Positions 1-12,706 are shown, numbered from the stretch's first letter. The stretch: 64,000 bases of DNA from Pseudomonas sp. SG20056 (GCF_031764535.1 NZ_CP134499.1:2790001-2854000), one strand, 5' to 3'. The notes: generated by a model from the letters alone, not told the origin. A program made the numbers and translations.

Positions 1-753
1 GCTGAATACGTAGGAACTCATCTTGCCCGGTGGCAGATCGTCTTTACCCGGTGGCGGCGACGCAATACGGATATTGAACTTCACCAGCCCCACTTCTTCC
101 GGGTAGTTGGCCATGGAGTAGGCACGGATCACGGTCTCTTCGACCTTGGACACGTACTTCCACTGGTTAAACTTGTCCCAGTCTCCGCGGTACTCTTCCT
201 GAATGTCGAAGTCCTTGTAGTGCACTTCGTGCGGCGGACACTCCAGCTGCACATAGCCACCGGCGCGGAAGTCGACGCTCTCGCCTTCCGGCAGTTTCAG
301 CGTCAGTTCCTTGATGAAGGTGGCCACGTTGGGGTTGGACTCAACGGTGCATTGCCACTTCTTCACGCCGAAGACTTCTTCCGGCACTTCGATCTTCATG
401 TCCTGTTTGACTGGCGTCTGGCAGGACAGACGCCAGCCAGCCTTGGCTTCGCGACGAGTGAAGGCAGCCTCTTCGGTCGGCAGCATTTCGCCGCCGCCAT
501 GCTCGACCACACACTTGCACTGGGCGCAGGTACCGCCACCACCGCATGCCGAAGACAGGAAGATATTGTTGGCCGCCAGGGTCTGCAGCAACTTGCCGCC
601 CGCTGGAACCACAATGGTTTTTTCGCCGTTGATCTCGATGCTCACGTCACCGCTGGAAACCAGCTTGGCGCGCGCCGCGAGAATAACCAGCACCAGCGCC
701 AGCACGATGCCGGTGAACATGCCGATGGCGATAAAGATCTCTAAATTGATCAT
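1..753 (-). CDS. nqrF: Na+-translocating NADH:ubiquinone reductase subunit F (partial, 3' end outside window)
   Basis: This is the electron-entry subunit of the sodium-pumping Na+-NQR complex in the inner membrane. It takes hydride from NADH onto FAD and passes electrons to a [2Fe-2S] centre. The 251 visible codons start with one membrane helix (about residues 5-27). A ferredoxin domain follows with cysteines at 70, 76, 79 and 111, the spacing known for NqrF cluster ligands. The start of the flavin domain shows an R-A-Y-S motif near residue 210. The family is about 407 residues, so the NADH-binding part lies beyond position 1. The gene begins 15 bases after nqrE and is last in the visible operon. 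The reading frame is intact. Confidence 0.96.
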   Translation of the reverse strand, partial: MINLEIFIAIGMFTGIVLALVLVILAARAKLVSSGDVSIEINGEKTIVVPAGGKLLQTLAANNIFLSSACGGGGTCAQCKCVVEHGGGEMLPTEEAAFTRREAKAGWRLSCQTPVKQDMKIEVPEEVFGVKKWQCTVESNPNVATFIKELTLKLPEGESVDFRAGGYVQLECPPHEVHYKDFDIQEEYRGDWDKFNQWKYVSKVEETVIRAYSMANYPEEVGLVKFNIRIASPPPGKDDLPPGKMSSYVFS

Positions 754-768
754 CTATGCATCCCTTCC

Positions 769-1377
769 TTACAACTGCACGCCGGAGAAGGACATAAAGC
801 CCAGAGACATCAGACCGATGGTAATAAAGGTGATACCCAGGCCCTGCAGGCCGTCTGGTACATCGCTGTATTTGAGCTTTTCGCGAATACCTGCCAGTGC
901 AGCAATCGCCAGCGCCCAGGACAGACCAGAGCCAAAGCCATACACGGTACTTTCCGCCAGGTTGTAGTCACGCTCAACCATGAACAGGGTGCCGCCCATG
1001 ATGGCGCAGTTCACCGTGATCAGCGGCAGGAAAACCCCCAGGGCGTTGTAGAGGCTGGGTACATACTTATCCAGCAGCATCTCGAGGATCTGCACGATGG
1101 CCGCGATCACCCCGATATAGCTGAGCAGACCGAGGAAGCTCAGGTCCACTTCCGGCAAACCGGCCCAGGCCAGCGCGCCATCTTTCAGCAGGTAGGTGTA
1201 GATCAGGTTGTTCGCCGGCACGGTGATGACCTGCACCACGATAACCGCGATACCCAGACCAATCGCGGTCTCGACTTTCTTCGAGATGGCGATAAAGGTG
1301 CACATGCCGAGGAAGAAGGCCAATGCCATGTTCTCAACGAACACCGCCTTGGCCAGCAAGCTGAGGTAATGCTCCAT
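769..1377 (-). CDS. nqrE: Na+-translocating NADH:ubiquinone reductase subunit E
   Basis: Integral membrane subunit of Na+-NQR, 202 residues, which is the usual length. It is almost wholly hydrophobic, with about six membrane helices. NqrE and NqrD are homologous inverted partners that hold an iron centre between them and form part of the electron and sodium path. The N-terminus, [20 protein letters not shown], is typical of the family. The start codon overlaps the nqrD stop by one base (TAATG), so translation is probably coupled. No anomalies seen. Confidence 0.97.
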   Translation of the reverse strand: MEHYLSLLAKAVFVENMALAFFLGMCTFIAISKKVETAIGLGIAVIVVQVITVPANNLIYTYLLKDGALAWAGLPEVDLSFLGLLSYIGVIAAIVQILEMLLDKYVPSLYNALGVFLPLITVNCAIMGGTLFMVERDYNLAESTVYGFGSGLSWALAIAALAGIREKLKYSDVPDGLQGLGITFITIGLMSLGFMSFSGVQL

Positions 1378-2045
1378 TAGTAAGCCTCCTTATTCGAGAC
1401 CTGCGGAGCCATCTTGAAGCTTGGCTTTTCCAGCTGATCTTTTTTCCAGCTACGCAATGCCCAGATAAACAAACCGATCAGGAAGAACGCCGAAGGCGGC
1501 AACAGCAGCATGCCGTTAGGCTGGTACCAACCACCGTCGTTGATCACCGGAATTATCTCGTAGCCCATCAGTTTGCCCGCGCCGAACAGCTCGCGAATGA
1601 TGCCCAGCACGATCAGAAAGGCGCTGTAGCCCAGGCCGTTACCGATGCCGTCGAAGAACGACAGCATTGGCGGATTCTGCATGGCAAAGGCTTCAGCACG
1701 GCCCATCACGATGCAGTTGGTGATGATCAGACCGACGAATACCGACAGCTGCTTGGACAGACTAAAGGCAAAGGCCTTGAGCACCTGATCGACCACGATC
1801 ACCAGGGACGCAATGATCACCATCTGCACGATCATGCGGATGGAGCTGGGGATCTGGCTGCGAATCATCGAGATAAACAGGTTGGAAAACCCGGTTACCA
1901 GGGTCAGAGCAATCGACATCACCAGTGCGGTTTTCAGGTTCGAGGTCACCGCCAGAGCGGAACAGATGCCCAGAATCTGCAAACCAATCGGGTTGTTGTT
2001 GAAAATCGGGTTGAGCAGAACTTCTTTAATAGTCGGCTGCGACAT
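1377..2045 (-). CDS. nqrD: Na+-translocating NADH:ubiquinone reductase subunit D
   Basis: Integral membrane subunit of Na+-NQR, 222 residues and the partner of NqrE. About six hydrophobic segments are visible, and the N-terminal [15 protein letters not shown] is family-typical. I chose the ATG at 2045 because a strong GGGGAGG ribosome site lies seven bases upstream. A TTG two codons earlier (2051) has no such site. The gene starts two bases after the nqrC stop. The C-terminus carries a short charged cytoplasmic tail. Confidence 0.96.
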   Translation of the reverse strand: MSQPTIKEVLLNPIFNNNPIGLQILGICSALAVTSNLKTALVMSIALTLVTGFSNLFISMIRSQIPSSIRMIVQMVIIASLVIVVDQVLKAFAFSLSKQLSVFVGLIITNCIVMGRAEAFAMQNPPMLSFFDGIGNGLGYSAFLIVLGIIRELFGAGKLMGYEIIPVINDGGWYQPNGMLLLPPSAFFLIGLFIWALRSWKKDQLEKPSFKMAPQVSNKEAY

Positions 2046-2047
2046 GA

Positions 2048-2836
2048 TCAAGCCTCCCCTTTTTGCAGATTGGCGAGGAACTGGGCGAAGCCGTTCTCTC
2101 CCAGCCAGAAGTGCAGCAAGTTATTCACCCCATTGCTGGTCAGGGTTGCACCCGCCAGGCCATCGACCTGGTGAGTCGCCTGCGCGCTCTGCGCGTCGAC
2201 GTTACCCTTGATGATCTGAATCGCCAGCTCGCCCTTGTCATCAAACAAGGTCTTGCCCAGCCACAGATTCTTCCACTTCGGGTTATCCACTTCGCCGCCC
2301 AGACCCGGGGTCTCGGCATGCTGGTAGAAGCCGAAACCGGCAACGGTATTGAGGTCACCCTGGAGCGCCATAAAGCCATGCAGGGTCGACCACAGACCAT
2401 AACCACGTACAGGCAGAATCACGGTTTCCAGCTTGCCATCCTGCTCCACCAGGTAAACCGTGGTGAAACGCTCGCGACGTTTGATCGAAGCAATATCGTC
2501 CGAGCCAGATAGCGCGGCTGACAACTTCAGATCCTTGGCCGCTTTCAACGGATCGAACGTGGCCGGGTTCTGCGCATCGCTGAAAGTACCGGTATCGAGG
2601 TCGACAATCCGTGCACTGATGCGCTCAGCGAACAACGCCTTGACCTGCGCGCTGCTCATACTGGCATCGCCAAGCCCAGCAATCGCCAGAATGCTGCGCT
2701 GCTTGTCGAGCTGACGGTTTTCCACTTGCGTCGGTTTCAGCGCAATGGCGGCACCGGCAACAAACACCGAACACACCAGGCAGACCAACAGGGCCACCAC
2801 CAACGTGCGGACGGTGGATTCTTTTTGACTAGACAT
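2048..2836 (-). CDS. nqrC: Na+-translocating NADH:ubiquinone reductase subunit C
   Basis: Na+-NQR subunit of 262 residues. It has one N-terminal membrane helix (about residues 12-34) and a large periplasmic FMN domain. The motif A-G-A-T-L-T-S near residue 235 contains the threonine that carries covalent FMN in this family (known from Vibrio NqrC; the match is by motif). The open frame extends 13 codons upstream, but the ATG at 2836 fits the family start. It overlaps the end of nqrB by eight bases, which suggests coupled translation. Confidence 0.95.
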   Translation of the reverse strand: MSSQKESTVRTLVVALLVCLVCSVFVAGAAIALKPTQVENRQLDKQRSILAIAGLGDASMSSAQVKALFAERISARIVDLDTGTFSDAQNPATFDPLKAAKDLKLSAALSGSDDIASIKRRERFTTVYLVEQDGKLETVILPVRGYGLWSTLHGFMALQGDLNTVAGFGFYQHAETPGLGGEVDNPKWKNLWLGKTLFDDKGELAIQIIKGNVDAQSAQATHQVDGLAGATLTSNGVNNLLHFWLGENGFAQFLANLQKGEA

Positions 2837-4040
2837 TGCGTGCCAGCCTCCGCTTGATATTGGCTTGAACGACAAAGTGGTCGATCAGCGGTGCAAACAG
2901 GTTGGCGAACAGAATCGCCAGCATCATGCCTTCCGGGAAGGCTGGGTTGACCACACGGATCATCACCACCATCACGCCGATCAGGGCACCGAAAATCCAC
3001 TTGCCGGTATTGGTCATGGACGCCGACACCGGGTCGGTGGCCATAAAGAACATACCGAACGCAAAACCACCCACCACCAGGTGCCAGTGCCAAGGCATGG
3101 CAAACATCGGGTTGGTGCTAGAGCCGAGCATATTGAGCAGCAGGCTGAAGCCGATCATGCCCAACATCACGCCGGTAACGATGCGCCAGGAGGCGATCTT
3201 GGTAATCAGCAGAATGCCGCCACCAATAAGGATCGCCAGAGTGCTGGTTTCGCCCATGGAACCGTGAATGGTGCCGACGAAAGCATCCATCCAGGTGATG
3301 CCATTACTCACCACGTTCTCAATGCCACCAGCAGCCGCAAGGCTCAGCGAGGTTGCGCCGGCGAAGCCGTCAACCGCAGTCCAGACTGCATCACCGGACA
3401 TTTGCGCCGGGTAGGCGAAGAACAGGAAGGCACGACCAGTCAGCGCAGGGTTGAGGAAGTTCTTGCCAGTACCGCCAAACACTTCCTTGCCAATCACCAC
3501 GCCGAAACTGATACCCAGCGCGACCTGCCAAAGAGGAATACTCGGCGGCAGAATCAGGGCGAACAGCACGGACGTAACGAAGAAGCCTTCGTTAACTTCA
3601 TGCTTGCGAACCGAAGCGAACAGCACTTCCCAGAAACCGCCGACGATAAACGCCGTGGCATACACCGGCAGGAAGTAGGCCGCGCCCTGGATAAAGTTAT
3701 CCCACAGGCTGTTGGGGTCGAACCCGGCCAGCGAACCAATCAACGCGAAGCGCCAGCCTTCCTGAGCAGCCAGCAGCTCAGGACTGTTAGCGAAGATCAG
3801 GTTGGCCTGATAACCGGTGTTCCACATCCCGAAAAACATCATCGGGAAGGTACACAGCCACACAGTGATCATCATGCGCTTGAGGTCGATACCGTCACGC
3901 ACGTGAGCAGTGGTCTTGGTGACGCTGCCAGGGCGATAGAAGAAAGTATCGACAGCCTCATAGAGGGCGTACCAGTTCTCGAACTTGCCGCCTTTTTCGA
4001 AGTTGTGCTCGACTTTATCGAGGAATGCACGAATACCCAT
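2829..4040 (-). CDS. nqrB: Na+-translocating NADH:ubiquinone reductase subunit B
   Basis: Largest membrane subunit of Na+-NQR, 403 residues with roughly ten hydrophobic segments. It carries covalent FMN and riboflavin and forms the main sodium channel. The motif D-G-F-A-G-A-T-S-L near residue 225 contains the expected FMN-bearing threonine. The N-terminal cytoplasmic stretch ([20 protein letters not shown]) is typical. An AAGGAGG ribosome site precedes the ATG. The start lies three bases after the nqrA stop, within a compact operon. Confidence 0.97.
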   Translation of the reverse strand: MGIRAFLDKVEHNFEKGGKFENWYALYEAVDTFFYRPGSVTKTTAHVRDGIDLKRMMITVWLCTFPMMFFGMWNTGYQANLIFANSPELLAAQEGWRFALIGSLAGFDPNSLWDNFIQGAAYFLPVYATAFIVGGFWEVLFASVRKHEVNEGFFVTSVLFALILPPSIPLWQVALGISFGVVIGKEVFGGTGKNFLNPALTGRAFLFFAYPAQMSGDAVWTAVDGFAGATSLSLAAAGGIENVVSNGITWMDAFVGTIHGSMGETSTLAILIGGGILLITKIASWRIVTGVMLGMIGFSLLLNMLGSSTNPMFAMPWHWHLVVGGFAFGMFFMATDPVSASMTNTGKWIFGALIGVMVVMIRVVNPAFPEGMMLAILFANLFAPLIDHFVVQANIKRRLARNV

Positions 4041-4043
4041 GAC

Positions 4044-5627
<1,584 letters not shown>

Positions 5628-5652
5628 CTAATAGACCAACTGGAGCCCTGCC

Positions 5653-6213
5653 ATGCGCCTGCTACTCGCGCTTACCACCCTACTGCTGCTGAGCAGCGAG
5701 TCATTCGCCAACAACCGCGAACGCCTGCAAGAAGCCAACTTCGCCGCCACTCACCAGCTCGAACAGAGCAGCCTGGAACGCAAAAACCAGAGTGTGCTGA
5801 CCTACCTGTGGGCCGATGTCTACGCCGCTGCCTTCTATGCACCAACCGAGGCAAGCGCTAGCCAGGCTGTCACCAAGCCGCTCACGCAGCGCCTGGAGCT
5901 CTACTACTTCCGTAACATCGACAGCCAAGACGTGATCAAGGCGGCCTGGGTCACGCTCGAACGCCAGCACGACGCCACCACACTGCAGCGCCTGCGGCCC
6001 GAGGTAGACGCCCTGCATGCCACGTTCAGGGATATTCGTCCAGGCGACCGTTACGCCCTGAACTTCAACGCAGGCAGCGGCCTGACCCTGGAAGTGAACG
6101 GTAAAGTTGCCTACACCAGCCAGGACCCGGCACTGGCCAAGGCTTACCTGGGCATCTGGCTGTCGCCCAACGGGTTGTCGGATGAGTTGCGTACCAGCCT
6201 GCTGGCCGACTAA
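5653..6213 (+). CDS. Chalcone-isomerase-like domain exported protein
   Basis: A 186-residue secreted protein. A signal peptide spans about residues 1-19, with cleavage after S-F-A. The body contains Y-L-W-A-D-V-Y-A-A-A-F-Y near residue 50 and a distal N-G-K-V-A-Y segment, ending in a G-I-W-L-S motif. This pattern matches the bacterial chalcone-isomerase-like family, a fold without proven enzyme activity in most bacteria. The substrate is unknown. It is monocistronic, divergent from nqrA, and followed by a bidirectional terminator. A TTGACG hexamer at 5596-5601 may be a -35 element, but no good -10 is visible. Confidence 0.8.
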   Translation: MRLLLALTTLLLLSSESFANNRERLQEANFAATHQLEQSSLERKNQSVLTYLWADVYAAAFYAPTEASASQAVTKPLTQRLELYYFRNIDSQDVIKAAWVTLERQHDATTLQRLRPEVDALHATFRDIRPGDRYALNFNAGSGLTLEVNGKVAYTSQDPALAKAYLGIWLSPNGLSDELRTSLLAD

Positions 6214-6250
6214 AACAGGGTATTGAAAACCACCTGTTAATCCAGGCAAT

Positions 6251-6282
6251 AAAAAACGGGAGCCGCAGCTCCCGTTTTTTTA
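6251..6282. terminator. Bidirectional intrinsic terminator
   Basis: A run of A, the stem CGGGAGC, loop CGCA, stem GCTCCCG, then a run of T. It lies between two convergent genes (chalcone-isomerase-like and gap) and can end both transcripts. Confidence 0.93.
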
Positions 6283-6297
6283 TTGCGTTACCTGCGC

Positions 6298-7746
6298 TTA
6301 GCGCGGGAAGGCTGGCGGGTTGACCCCGGCCATGTCTTCCATCACGCGAACCACCTGGCAGCTGTAACCGAATTCGTTGTCGTACCACACGTACAGCACA
6401 ACACGGTTGTCATTGCAGATGGTGGCTTCAGCATCAACTACACCGGCGTGGCGCGAGCCAACGAAGTCAGTGGAGACCACTTCCTGCGACTGGACGAAGT
6501 CGATCTGCTTCTGCAGGTCCGAGTGCATGGCCATCTGGCGCAGGTACTCGTTGACTTCTTCGCGGGTGGTGGCTTTCTCAAGGTTGAGGTTGAGAATGGC
6601 CATCGATACGTTCGGCGTTGGCACGCGAATAGCGTTGCCGGTCAGCTTGCCCTTCAGCACAGGCAGCGCCTTGGCAGCAGCAGTGGCAGCACCGGTTTCG
6701 GTGATTACCATGTTCAGTGGCGCGCTGCGGCCACGGCGATCGCCCTTGTGGAAGTTATCGATCAGGTTCTGGTCGTTGGTGTACGAGTGAACGGTTTCGA
6801 CGTGACCATTAACGATGCCGTACTGGTCATTGATCGCTTTGAGCACCGGCACGATGGCGTTGGTGGTGCAGGAAGCGGCCGAGATGATCTTATCTTCAGG
6901 GGTGATTTCACCGTGGTTGATGCCGTGCACGATGTTCTTCAACGCACCTTTACCCGGCGCGGTCAGCACGACACGGTCTACACCCGGGCAGGCCAGGTGC
7001 TGCCCCAGGCCGTCGGCATCACGCCACACACCGGTGTTGTCCACCAGCAGCGCGTTCTTGATGCCGTACTGGGTGTAATCCACTTCGGTTGGCGATTTGG
7101 CGTAAATCACCTGAATCAGGTTGCCGTTGGCCGTCAGGGTGCTGTTTTCTTCGTCGATGGTGATGGTGCCATCGAACTTGCCGTGTACCGAGTCGCGGCG
7201 CAGCAGGCTGGCGCGCTTGACCAGGTCATTGGTCGCACCTTTGCGCACAACAATGGCGCGCAGACGCAGGCCATCGCCACCACCGGTTTTCTCGATCAGG
7301 ATGCGTGCCAGCAGGCGGCCGATACGACCGAAGCCATACAGCACAACGTCGGTGCCTTCGCGGGCTTCGCTGTTCTGCTTACCAACCACTTCAACCAGTT
7401 CATCCTTGACGAACTGCTCGATGCTGCGGCCCTGGCCTTCGGTCTTGAACTTGCTGACCATTTTGCCCAGGTCTATCGAGGCGGCGCCCAGCTTGAGCTC
7501 GCTCATGGCCTTGAGCACCAGGAAGGTATCGTGCACCGACAATTCGCTGTCGCCGGTCAGGCGGTGACGTGCGAAGCGGTGGGCCTTGAGAATGTCGATA
7601 ACCGAGCGGTTGATCAAACCACGGCCGTAGATCGAGGTGACCACGTTGTTGTTACGGTAGAGTTGGCCAATCATCGGAATCATCGCTTCCGCAAGGGCTT
7701 CTCGATCGATCCACTCACCGAGACACTGGTCGGGCTTCTGAGTCAC
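6298..7746 (-). CDS. gap: Glyceraldehyde-3-phosphate dehydrogenase, long form
   Basis: NAD(P)-dependent GAPDH interconverting glyceraldehyde-3-phosphate and 1,3-bisphosphoglycerate. At 482 residues it is the long proteobacterial type, with an extra N-terminal region of about 130 residues before the Rossmann motif Y-G-F-G-R-I-G-R. The catalytic cysteine sits in S-A-A-S-C-T-T-N. The C-terminus has the conserved W-Y-D-N-E-F-G-Y. I chose the GTG at 7746 because GGAAGG lies eight bases upstream. An ATG at 7764 (MWKVLP) has no ribosome site. The gene is divergent from mfd and has a clear sigma70 promoter. Confidence 0.95.
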   Translation of the reverse strand: MTQKPDQCLGEWIDREALAEAMIPMIGQLYRNNNVVTSIYGRGLINRSVIDILKAHRFARHRLTGDSELSVHDTFLVLKAMSELKLGAASIDLGKMVSKFKTEGQGRSIEQFVKDELVEVVGKQNSEAREGTDVVLYGFGRIGRLLARILIEKTGGGDGLRLRAIVVRKGATNDLVKRASLLRRDSVHGKFDGTITIDEENSTLTANGNLIQVIYAKSPTEVDYTQYGIKNALLVDNTGVWRDADGLGQHLACPGVDRVVLTAPGKGALKNIVHGINHGEITPEDKIISAASCTTNAIVPVLKAINDQYGIVNGHVETVHSYTNDQNLIDNFHKGDRRGRSAPLNMVITETGAATAAAKALPVLKGKLTGNAIRVPTPNVSMAILNLNLEKATTREEVNEYLRQMAMHSDLQKQIDFVQSQEVVSTDFVGSRHAGVVDAEATICNDNRVVLYVWYDNEFGYSCQVVRVMEDMAGVNPPAFPR

Positions 7747-7788
7747 GGGCAGTACCTTCCACATGTAGGGGCTGAAAAAAGGGGCTAC

Positions 7789-7817
7789 ATTATGACGGCG
7801 CAAGCAAGCATGAGCAA
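7789..7817 (-). promoter_or_regulatory. sigma70-type promoter of gap
   Basis: On the minus strand, TTGCTC (7812-7817), a 17-base spacer and CATAAT (7789-7794). The predicted transcript starts near 7782, about 35 bases before the chosen GTG. Confidence 0.6.
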
Positions 7818-7833
7818 TGCACGACTGTCGTAA

Positions 7834-7863
7834 CTGACACCGCATATAAACGCCCGCTACAAT
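7834..7863 (+). promoter_or_regulatory. Putative sigma70 promoter of mfd
   Basis: CTGACA (7834-7839), an 18-base spacer and TACAAT (7858-7863), ending 32 bases before the GTG start of mfd. It lies back to back with the gap promoter. Confidence 0.5.
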
Positions 7864-7895
7864 CGCCGACCTTGTGCCATGACCGTGAGCCGCCC

Positions 7896-10800
7896 GTGTC
7901 TGAACCGACCGCGTCCGTACTGCGTCTACCGTCCCTACCGGCCACTGCCGGCAAACAACACTGGGGCAACCTGCCCGGTGCCGCGCTGAGCCTGGCGATT
8001 GCCGAAGCCGCCAGCAATGCCAAACGTTTCACCCTGCTGCTGACTGCCGACAGCCAGAGCGCCGAACGCCTGCAAGAGGAGCTGAGCTTTTTCGCTCCGG
8101 ATTTGCCAGTGCTGCATTTCCCCGACTGGGAAACCCTGCCCTACGACCTGTTTTCGCCGCACCAGGACATCATTTCCCAGCGCATCGCCGCGCTTTATCG
8201 CCTGCCCGAGCTGAAACACGGCGTATTGGTAGTCCCGATCACCACCGCCCTACACCGTCTGGCGCCCAAGCGCTTTCTGCTCGGCAGCAGCCTGGTCATG
8301 CAGGTCGGCCAGCAACTCGACGTCAACCAGATGCGCGGCAATCTGGAAGCCGCCGGCTATCGCTGTGTGGATACGGTATACGAGCATGGCGAATTCGCCG
8401 TACGCGGCGCGCTGATCGACCTATTCCCGATGGGCAGCAGCCAGCCATACCGCATCGACCTATTCGATGACGAAATCGAAACCCTGCGCACCTTCGATCC
8501 GGAAAACCAGCGGTCCATCGACAAGGTCGAGTCAATCAAGCTGTTGCCGGCGCGCGAATTTCCGCTGGAAAAGAAAGCCGTTACTGATTTCCGCGGGCGC
8601 TTTCGCGAGCGCTTCGATGTGGATTTCCGCCGCTGCCCGATCTATCAGGATCTCAGCACTGGCATCACCCCGGCCGGTATCGAGTACTACCTGCCGCTGT
8701 TCTTCGAAGAAACCGCCACTCTCTTCGACTACCTACCCGCCGACACCCAGGTGTTTTCCCTGCCGGGCATCGAAAAAGCCGCCGAGCAGTTCTGGGTGGA
8801 TGCGCGCAGCCGCTATGAAGATCGCCGCGTTGACCCAGAACGCCCGCTGCTACCGCCAGCCGATATCTTCCTGCCGGTGGAAGACTGTTTCGCCAGGCTG
8901 AAAAACTGGCCGCGCGTAGTGGTCAGCCAGGACGATATAGAAGAAGGCGTCGGCCGCCTGCGCTTCAACGCCAAACCGTTGCCCGACCTGGCGATCCAGG
9001 CCAAGGCCGGCGAGCCGCTGGCCGCGCTACGGCGCTTTATCGAGGAATACCCTGGTCGCGTGCTGTTCTGCGCCGAGTCCGCCGGACGCCGCGAGGTGCT
9101 GCTGGAGCTTCTGGCACGCCTCAAACTCAAGCCTAATGAATTTGAAAGCTGGCCGAGCTTCACCGCCAGTAAAGAGCGTTTAGGCATCTGCATCGCGCCG
9201 CTGGATGACGGCCTGCTGCTTGAAGACCTGGCCTTGGTCGCGGAAAGCCCACTGTTTGGCCAGCGCGTTATGCAGCGCCGGCGCCGCGAGAAATCCCGCG
9301 ATGGCGGCGACAACGTCATCAAGAACCTTACCGAACTGCGCGAAGGCGCGCCGGTGGTGCATATCGACCACGGCGTCGGCCGTTACCTGGGTCTGGTGAC
9401 TATGGAGTTCGACGGCCAGGCCGCCGAATTCCTCGCCCTGATGTACGCCGAGGAAGCCAAGCTCTACGTACCAGTGGCCAGCCTGCACTTGATCGCCCGC
9501 TACACCGGCAGCGATGACGCCCTCGCCCCACTGCACCGCTTGGGCTCGGAAATCTGGCAAAAGGCCAAACGCAAAGCCGCCGAGCAGGTGCGCGATGTCG
9601 CCGCCGAGCTGCTCGACATCTATGCCCGCCGCGCCGCCCGCGAAGGCTACGCCTTTGCCGACCCCAAAGCCGATTACGCCACCTTCAGTGCTGGTTTCCC
9701 CTTCGAAGAAACCCCGGATCAGCAAGCCGCCATCGAGGCTGTGCATGACGACATGCTTGCGCCCAAACCAATGGACCGCCTGGTCTGCGGCGATGTCGGC
9801 TTCGGCAAGACCGAGGTGGCCATGCGCGCCGCATTTATTGCCGTGCATGGCGGCAAGCAAGTGGCGGTACTGGTACCGACCACCCTGCTCGCCCAGCAGC
9901 ACTACAACAGCTTCCGCGACCGCTTCGCCGACTGGCCGGTAAAAGTCGAAGTTATGAGCCGCTTCAAAAGTGCCAAGGAAGTCAGCGAGGCCGTGCAGCA
10001 ATTGGCCGAAGGCAAGGTGGATATCGTGATCGGTACCCACAAGCTGCTGCAGGAAGATGTCAAATTCAGCAACCTGGGCCTGGTGATCATCGACGAAGAG
10101 CACCGTTTCGGCGTGCGCCAGAAGGAGCAGCTCAAAGCCCTGCGCAGCGAAGTCGACATCCTCACGCTTACCGCCACACCAATTCCGCGCACCCTGAATA
10201 TGGCCGTGGCTGGCATGCGTGATCTGTCGATCATCGCCACGCCGCCGGCACGCCGCCTGTCAGTGCGTACCTTCGTCATGGAGCAGAACAACCCGACTAT
10301 CAAGGAAGCACTGCTGCGTGAGCTGCTGCGCGGCGGCCAGGTGTACTACCTGCACAACGACGTGAAAACTATCGAGAAATGCGCCGCCGACCTCGCCGAG
10401 CTGGTACCGGAAGCACGAATCGGCATCGGCCACGGACAGATGCGCGAGCGCGAGCTGGAACAGGTAATGGGCGATTTCTATCACAAGCGTTTCAACGTGC
10501 TGATCGCCTCGACCATCATCGAAACCGGTATCGACGTACCGAGCGCAAACACCATCATTATCGAGCGCGCCGATAAGTTCGGCCTGGCCCAGCTGCACCA
10601 GTTGCGCGGCCGCGTCGGCCGTAGTCACCACCAGGCCTACGCCTACCTGCTGACCCCGCCACGCAAGCAGATGACCGATGACGCGCAGAAACGTCTGGAA
10701 GCCATCTCCGGCGCACAAGATCTGGGAGCGGGCTTTCTGCTGGCCACCCATGACCTGGAAATCCGCGGTGCCGGCGAGCTGCTCGGCGACGGTCAGAGCG

Positions 10801-11348
10801 GGCAGATTCAGGCGGTGGGTTTCACCCTCTATATGGAAATGCTCGAACGCGCGGTGAAATCCATCCGCAAGGGCGAACAACCTAACCTCGACCAGCCACT
10901 TGGCGGCGGCCCGGAGATCAACCTGCGTGTGCCGGCGTTGATCCCCGAGGATTACCTGCCCGACGTGCATGCGCGGCTGATCCTCTACAAACGCATCGCC
11001 AACGCCGCCGATGAGGATGGCCTGAAAGAGCTGCAAGTGGAGATGATCGACCGCTTCGGCCTGCTACCGGATGCAAGCAAGAACCTGATACGCATCACCC
11101 TGCTGAAATTGCAGGCGGAAAAGCTCGGGATCAAGAAGGTCGATGCCGGCCCACAAGGCGGGCGCATCGAATTCGCCGCCGATACCTGCGTCGATCCGCT
11201 GACCCTGATCAAGCTGATCCAGAGCGCGCCGAATCGCTACAAGTTCGAAGGCGCGACAATGTTTAAGATCCAGGTGCCTATGGAGCGCCCGGAAGAACGA
11301 TTCAACACCTTAGAGGCGCTGTTCGAGCGCCTGACTCCCTCTACCTAA
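7896..11348 (+). CDS. mfd: Transcription-repair coupling factor
   Basis: ATP-dependent translocase that removes RNA polymerase stalled at DNA lesions and recruits UvrA. At 1150 residues it has the expected length. A UvrB-like N-terminal region is followed by the RNA-polymerase-interaction region near residue 485. Then comes the helicase core, with Walker A G-D-V-G-F-G-K-T near residue 637 and the D-E-E-H box, and a C-terminal TRCF domain. GTG at 7896 is preferred; a TTG at 7872 also opens the frame but has poorer context. csiV begins 11 bases after the stop, so the two are probably co-transcribed. Confidence 0.97.
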   Translation: MSEPTASVLRLPSLPATAGKQHWGNLPGAALSLAIAEAASNAKRFTLLLTADSQSAERLQEELSFFAPDLPVLHFPDWETLPYDLFSPHQDIISQRIAALYRLPELKHGVLVVPITTALHRLAPKRFLLGSSLVMQVGQQLDVNQMRGNLEAAGYRCVDTVYEHGEFAVRGALIDLFPMGSSQPYRIDLFDDEIETLRTFDPENQRSIDKVESIKLLPAREFPLEKKAVTDFRGRFRERFDVDFRRCPIYQDLSTGITPAGIEYYLPLFFEETATLFDYLPADTQVFSLPGIEKAAEQFWVDARSRYEDRRVDPERPLLPPADIFLPVEDCFARLKNWPRVVVSQDDIEEGVGRLRFNAKPLPDLAIQAKAGEPLAALRRFIEEYPGRVLFCAESAGRREVLLELLARLKLKPNEFESWPSFTASKERLGICIAPLDDGLLLEDLALVAESPLFGQRVMQRRRREKSRDGGDNVIKNLTELREGAPVVHIDHGVGRYLGLVTMEFDGQAAEFLALMYAEEAKLYVPVASLHLIARYTGSDDALAPLHRLGSEIWQKAKRKAAEQVRDVAAELLDIYARRAAREGYAFADPKADYATFSAGFPFEETPDQQAAIEAVHDDMLAPKPMDRLVCGDVGFGKTEVAMRAAFIAVHGGKQVAVLVPTTLLAQQHYNSFRDRFADWPVKVEVMSRFKSAKEVSEAVQQLAEGKVDIVIGTHKLLQEDVKFSNLGLVIIDEEHRFGVRQKEQLKALRSEVDILTLTATPIPRTLNMAVAGMRDLSIIATPPARRLSVRTFVMEQNNPTIKEALLRELLRGGQVYYLHNDVKTIEKCAADLAELVPEARIGIGHGQMRERELEQVMGDFYHKRFNVLIASTIIETGIDVPSANTIIIERADKFGLAQLHQLRGRVGRSHHQAYAYLLTPPRKQMTDDAQKRLEAISGAQDLGAGFLLATHDLEIRGAGELLGDGQSGQIQAVGFTLYMEMLERAVKSIRKGEQPNLDQPLGGGPEINLRVPALIPEDYLPDVHARLILYKRIANAADEDGLKELQVEMIDRFGLLPDASKNLIRITLLKLQAEKLGIKKVDAGPQGGRIEFAADTCVDPLTLIKLIQSAPNRYKFEGATMFKIQVPMERPEERFNTLEALFERLTPST

Positions 11349-11359
11349 AGGACTGACCC

Positions 11360-11899
11360 ATGCGCGCACTCCGCACCCTGGCCCTGCTGCCGCTTATTCT
11401 GCTGGGCCTGCTCAGCAGCACTGCCGCTCTGGCTGAAAGCCTGTATCAGGTTGAAGTCATCGTATTCCGCCAGGCCGCCACACCGATTTCCGCCGGCCAG
11501 CTGCCGCCCGATAACTGGGCGCAGAACGCGCTGCCAGTGGATGGCAGCAACAGCCGCAGCACCGCACTGAATGCCGAAGCCGGCAAACTCAGCCCGTCCA
11601 GCGGCTATCAGGTTCTACTGCACAAAGCCTGGTCCCAGAGCCTGGGCGAGTCGATCAGCCGCGTCGCCATCAGCACCGGCGATGAGCAGTTCGGCCACTA
11701 CCCCGTCGAAGGCACCATCAGCCTTAAAGCCGGCCGCGTGATCGAGCTGGACAGCGACATCTGGGTCAATCAGCTCGACGCCAGTGGCATCCTCAACGAC
11801 AGCGAGCGCATCAAGCAGAGCAGCCGCCTGAAAAGCGGCGAGCTTACCTTTGTCGATAATGGCAGCCTGGGCATGCTGATTCGCGTCAGCCCGCTATAA
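11360..11899 (+). CDS. csiV: CsiV family protein (peptidoglycan-binding, exported)
   Basis: A 179-residue protein with a signal peptide (about residues 1-25, cleavage after A-L-A). The mature start, E-S-L-Y-Q-V-E-V-I-V-F-R-Q, is characteristic of the CsiV family. In Shewanella, CsiV is a periplasmic peptidoglycan-binding protein that helps the bacterium resist certain bacteriocins or D-amino-acid stress; that function is taken from the family, not shown here. It lies 11 bases after mfd and ahead of a strong terminator. Confidence 0.78.
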   Translation: MRALRTLALLPLILLGLLSSTAALAESLYQVEVIVFRQAATPISAGQLPPDNWAQNALPVDGSNSRSTALNAEAGKLSPSSGYQVLLHKAWSQSLGESISRVAISTGDEQFGHYPVEGTISLKAGRVIELDSDIWVNQLDASGILNDSERIKQSSRLKSGELTFVDNGSLGMLIRVSPL

Positions 11900-11911
11900 G
11901 AACACCGCCAC

Positions 11912-11942
11912 AAAAAAGGGCCGCATTACGCGGCCCTTTTTA
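11912..11942. terminator. Bidirectional intrinsic terminator
   Basis: A-run, GGGCCGC, loop ATTAC, GCGGCCC, T-run. It separates the convergent csiV and the purine phosphorylase gene. Confidence 0.93.
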
Positions 11943-11958
11943 TTGCAGCACAGCCCAG

Positions 11959-12699
<741 letters not shown>

Positions 12700-12706
12700 T
12701 TAGTCC

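Noticed and set aside
6283..7833. 516-codon plus-strand frame opposite gap
   Set aside because: Covers the whole gap gene in antisense, and its composition follows from the GAPDH codons. There is no ribosome site or recognisable motif.
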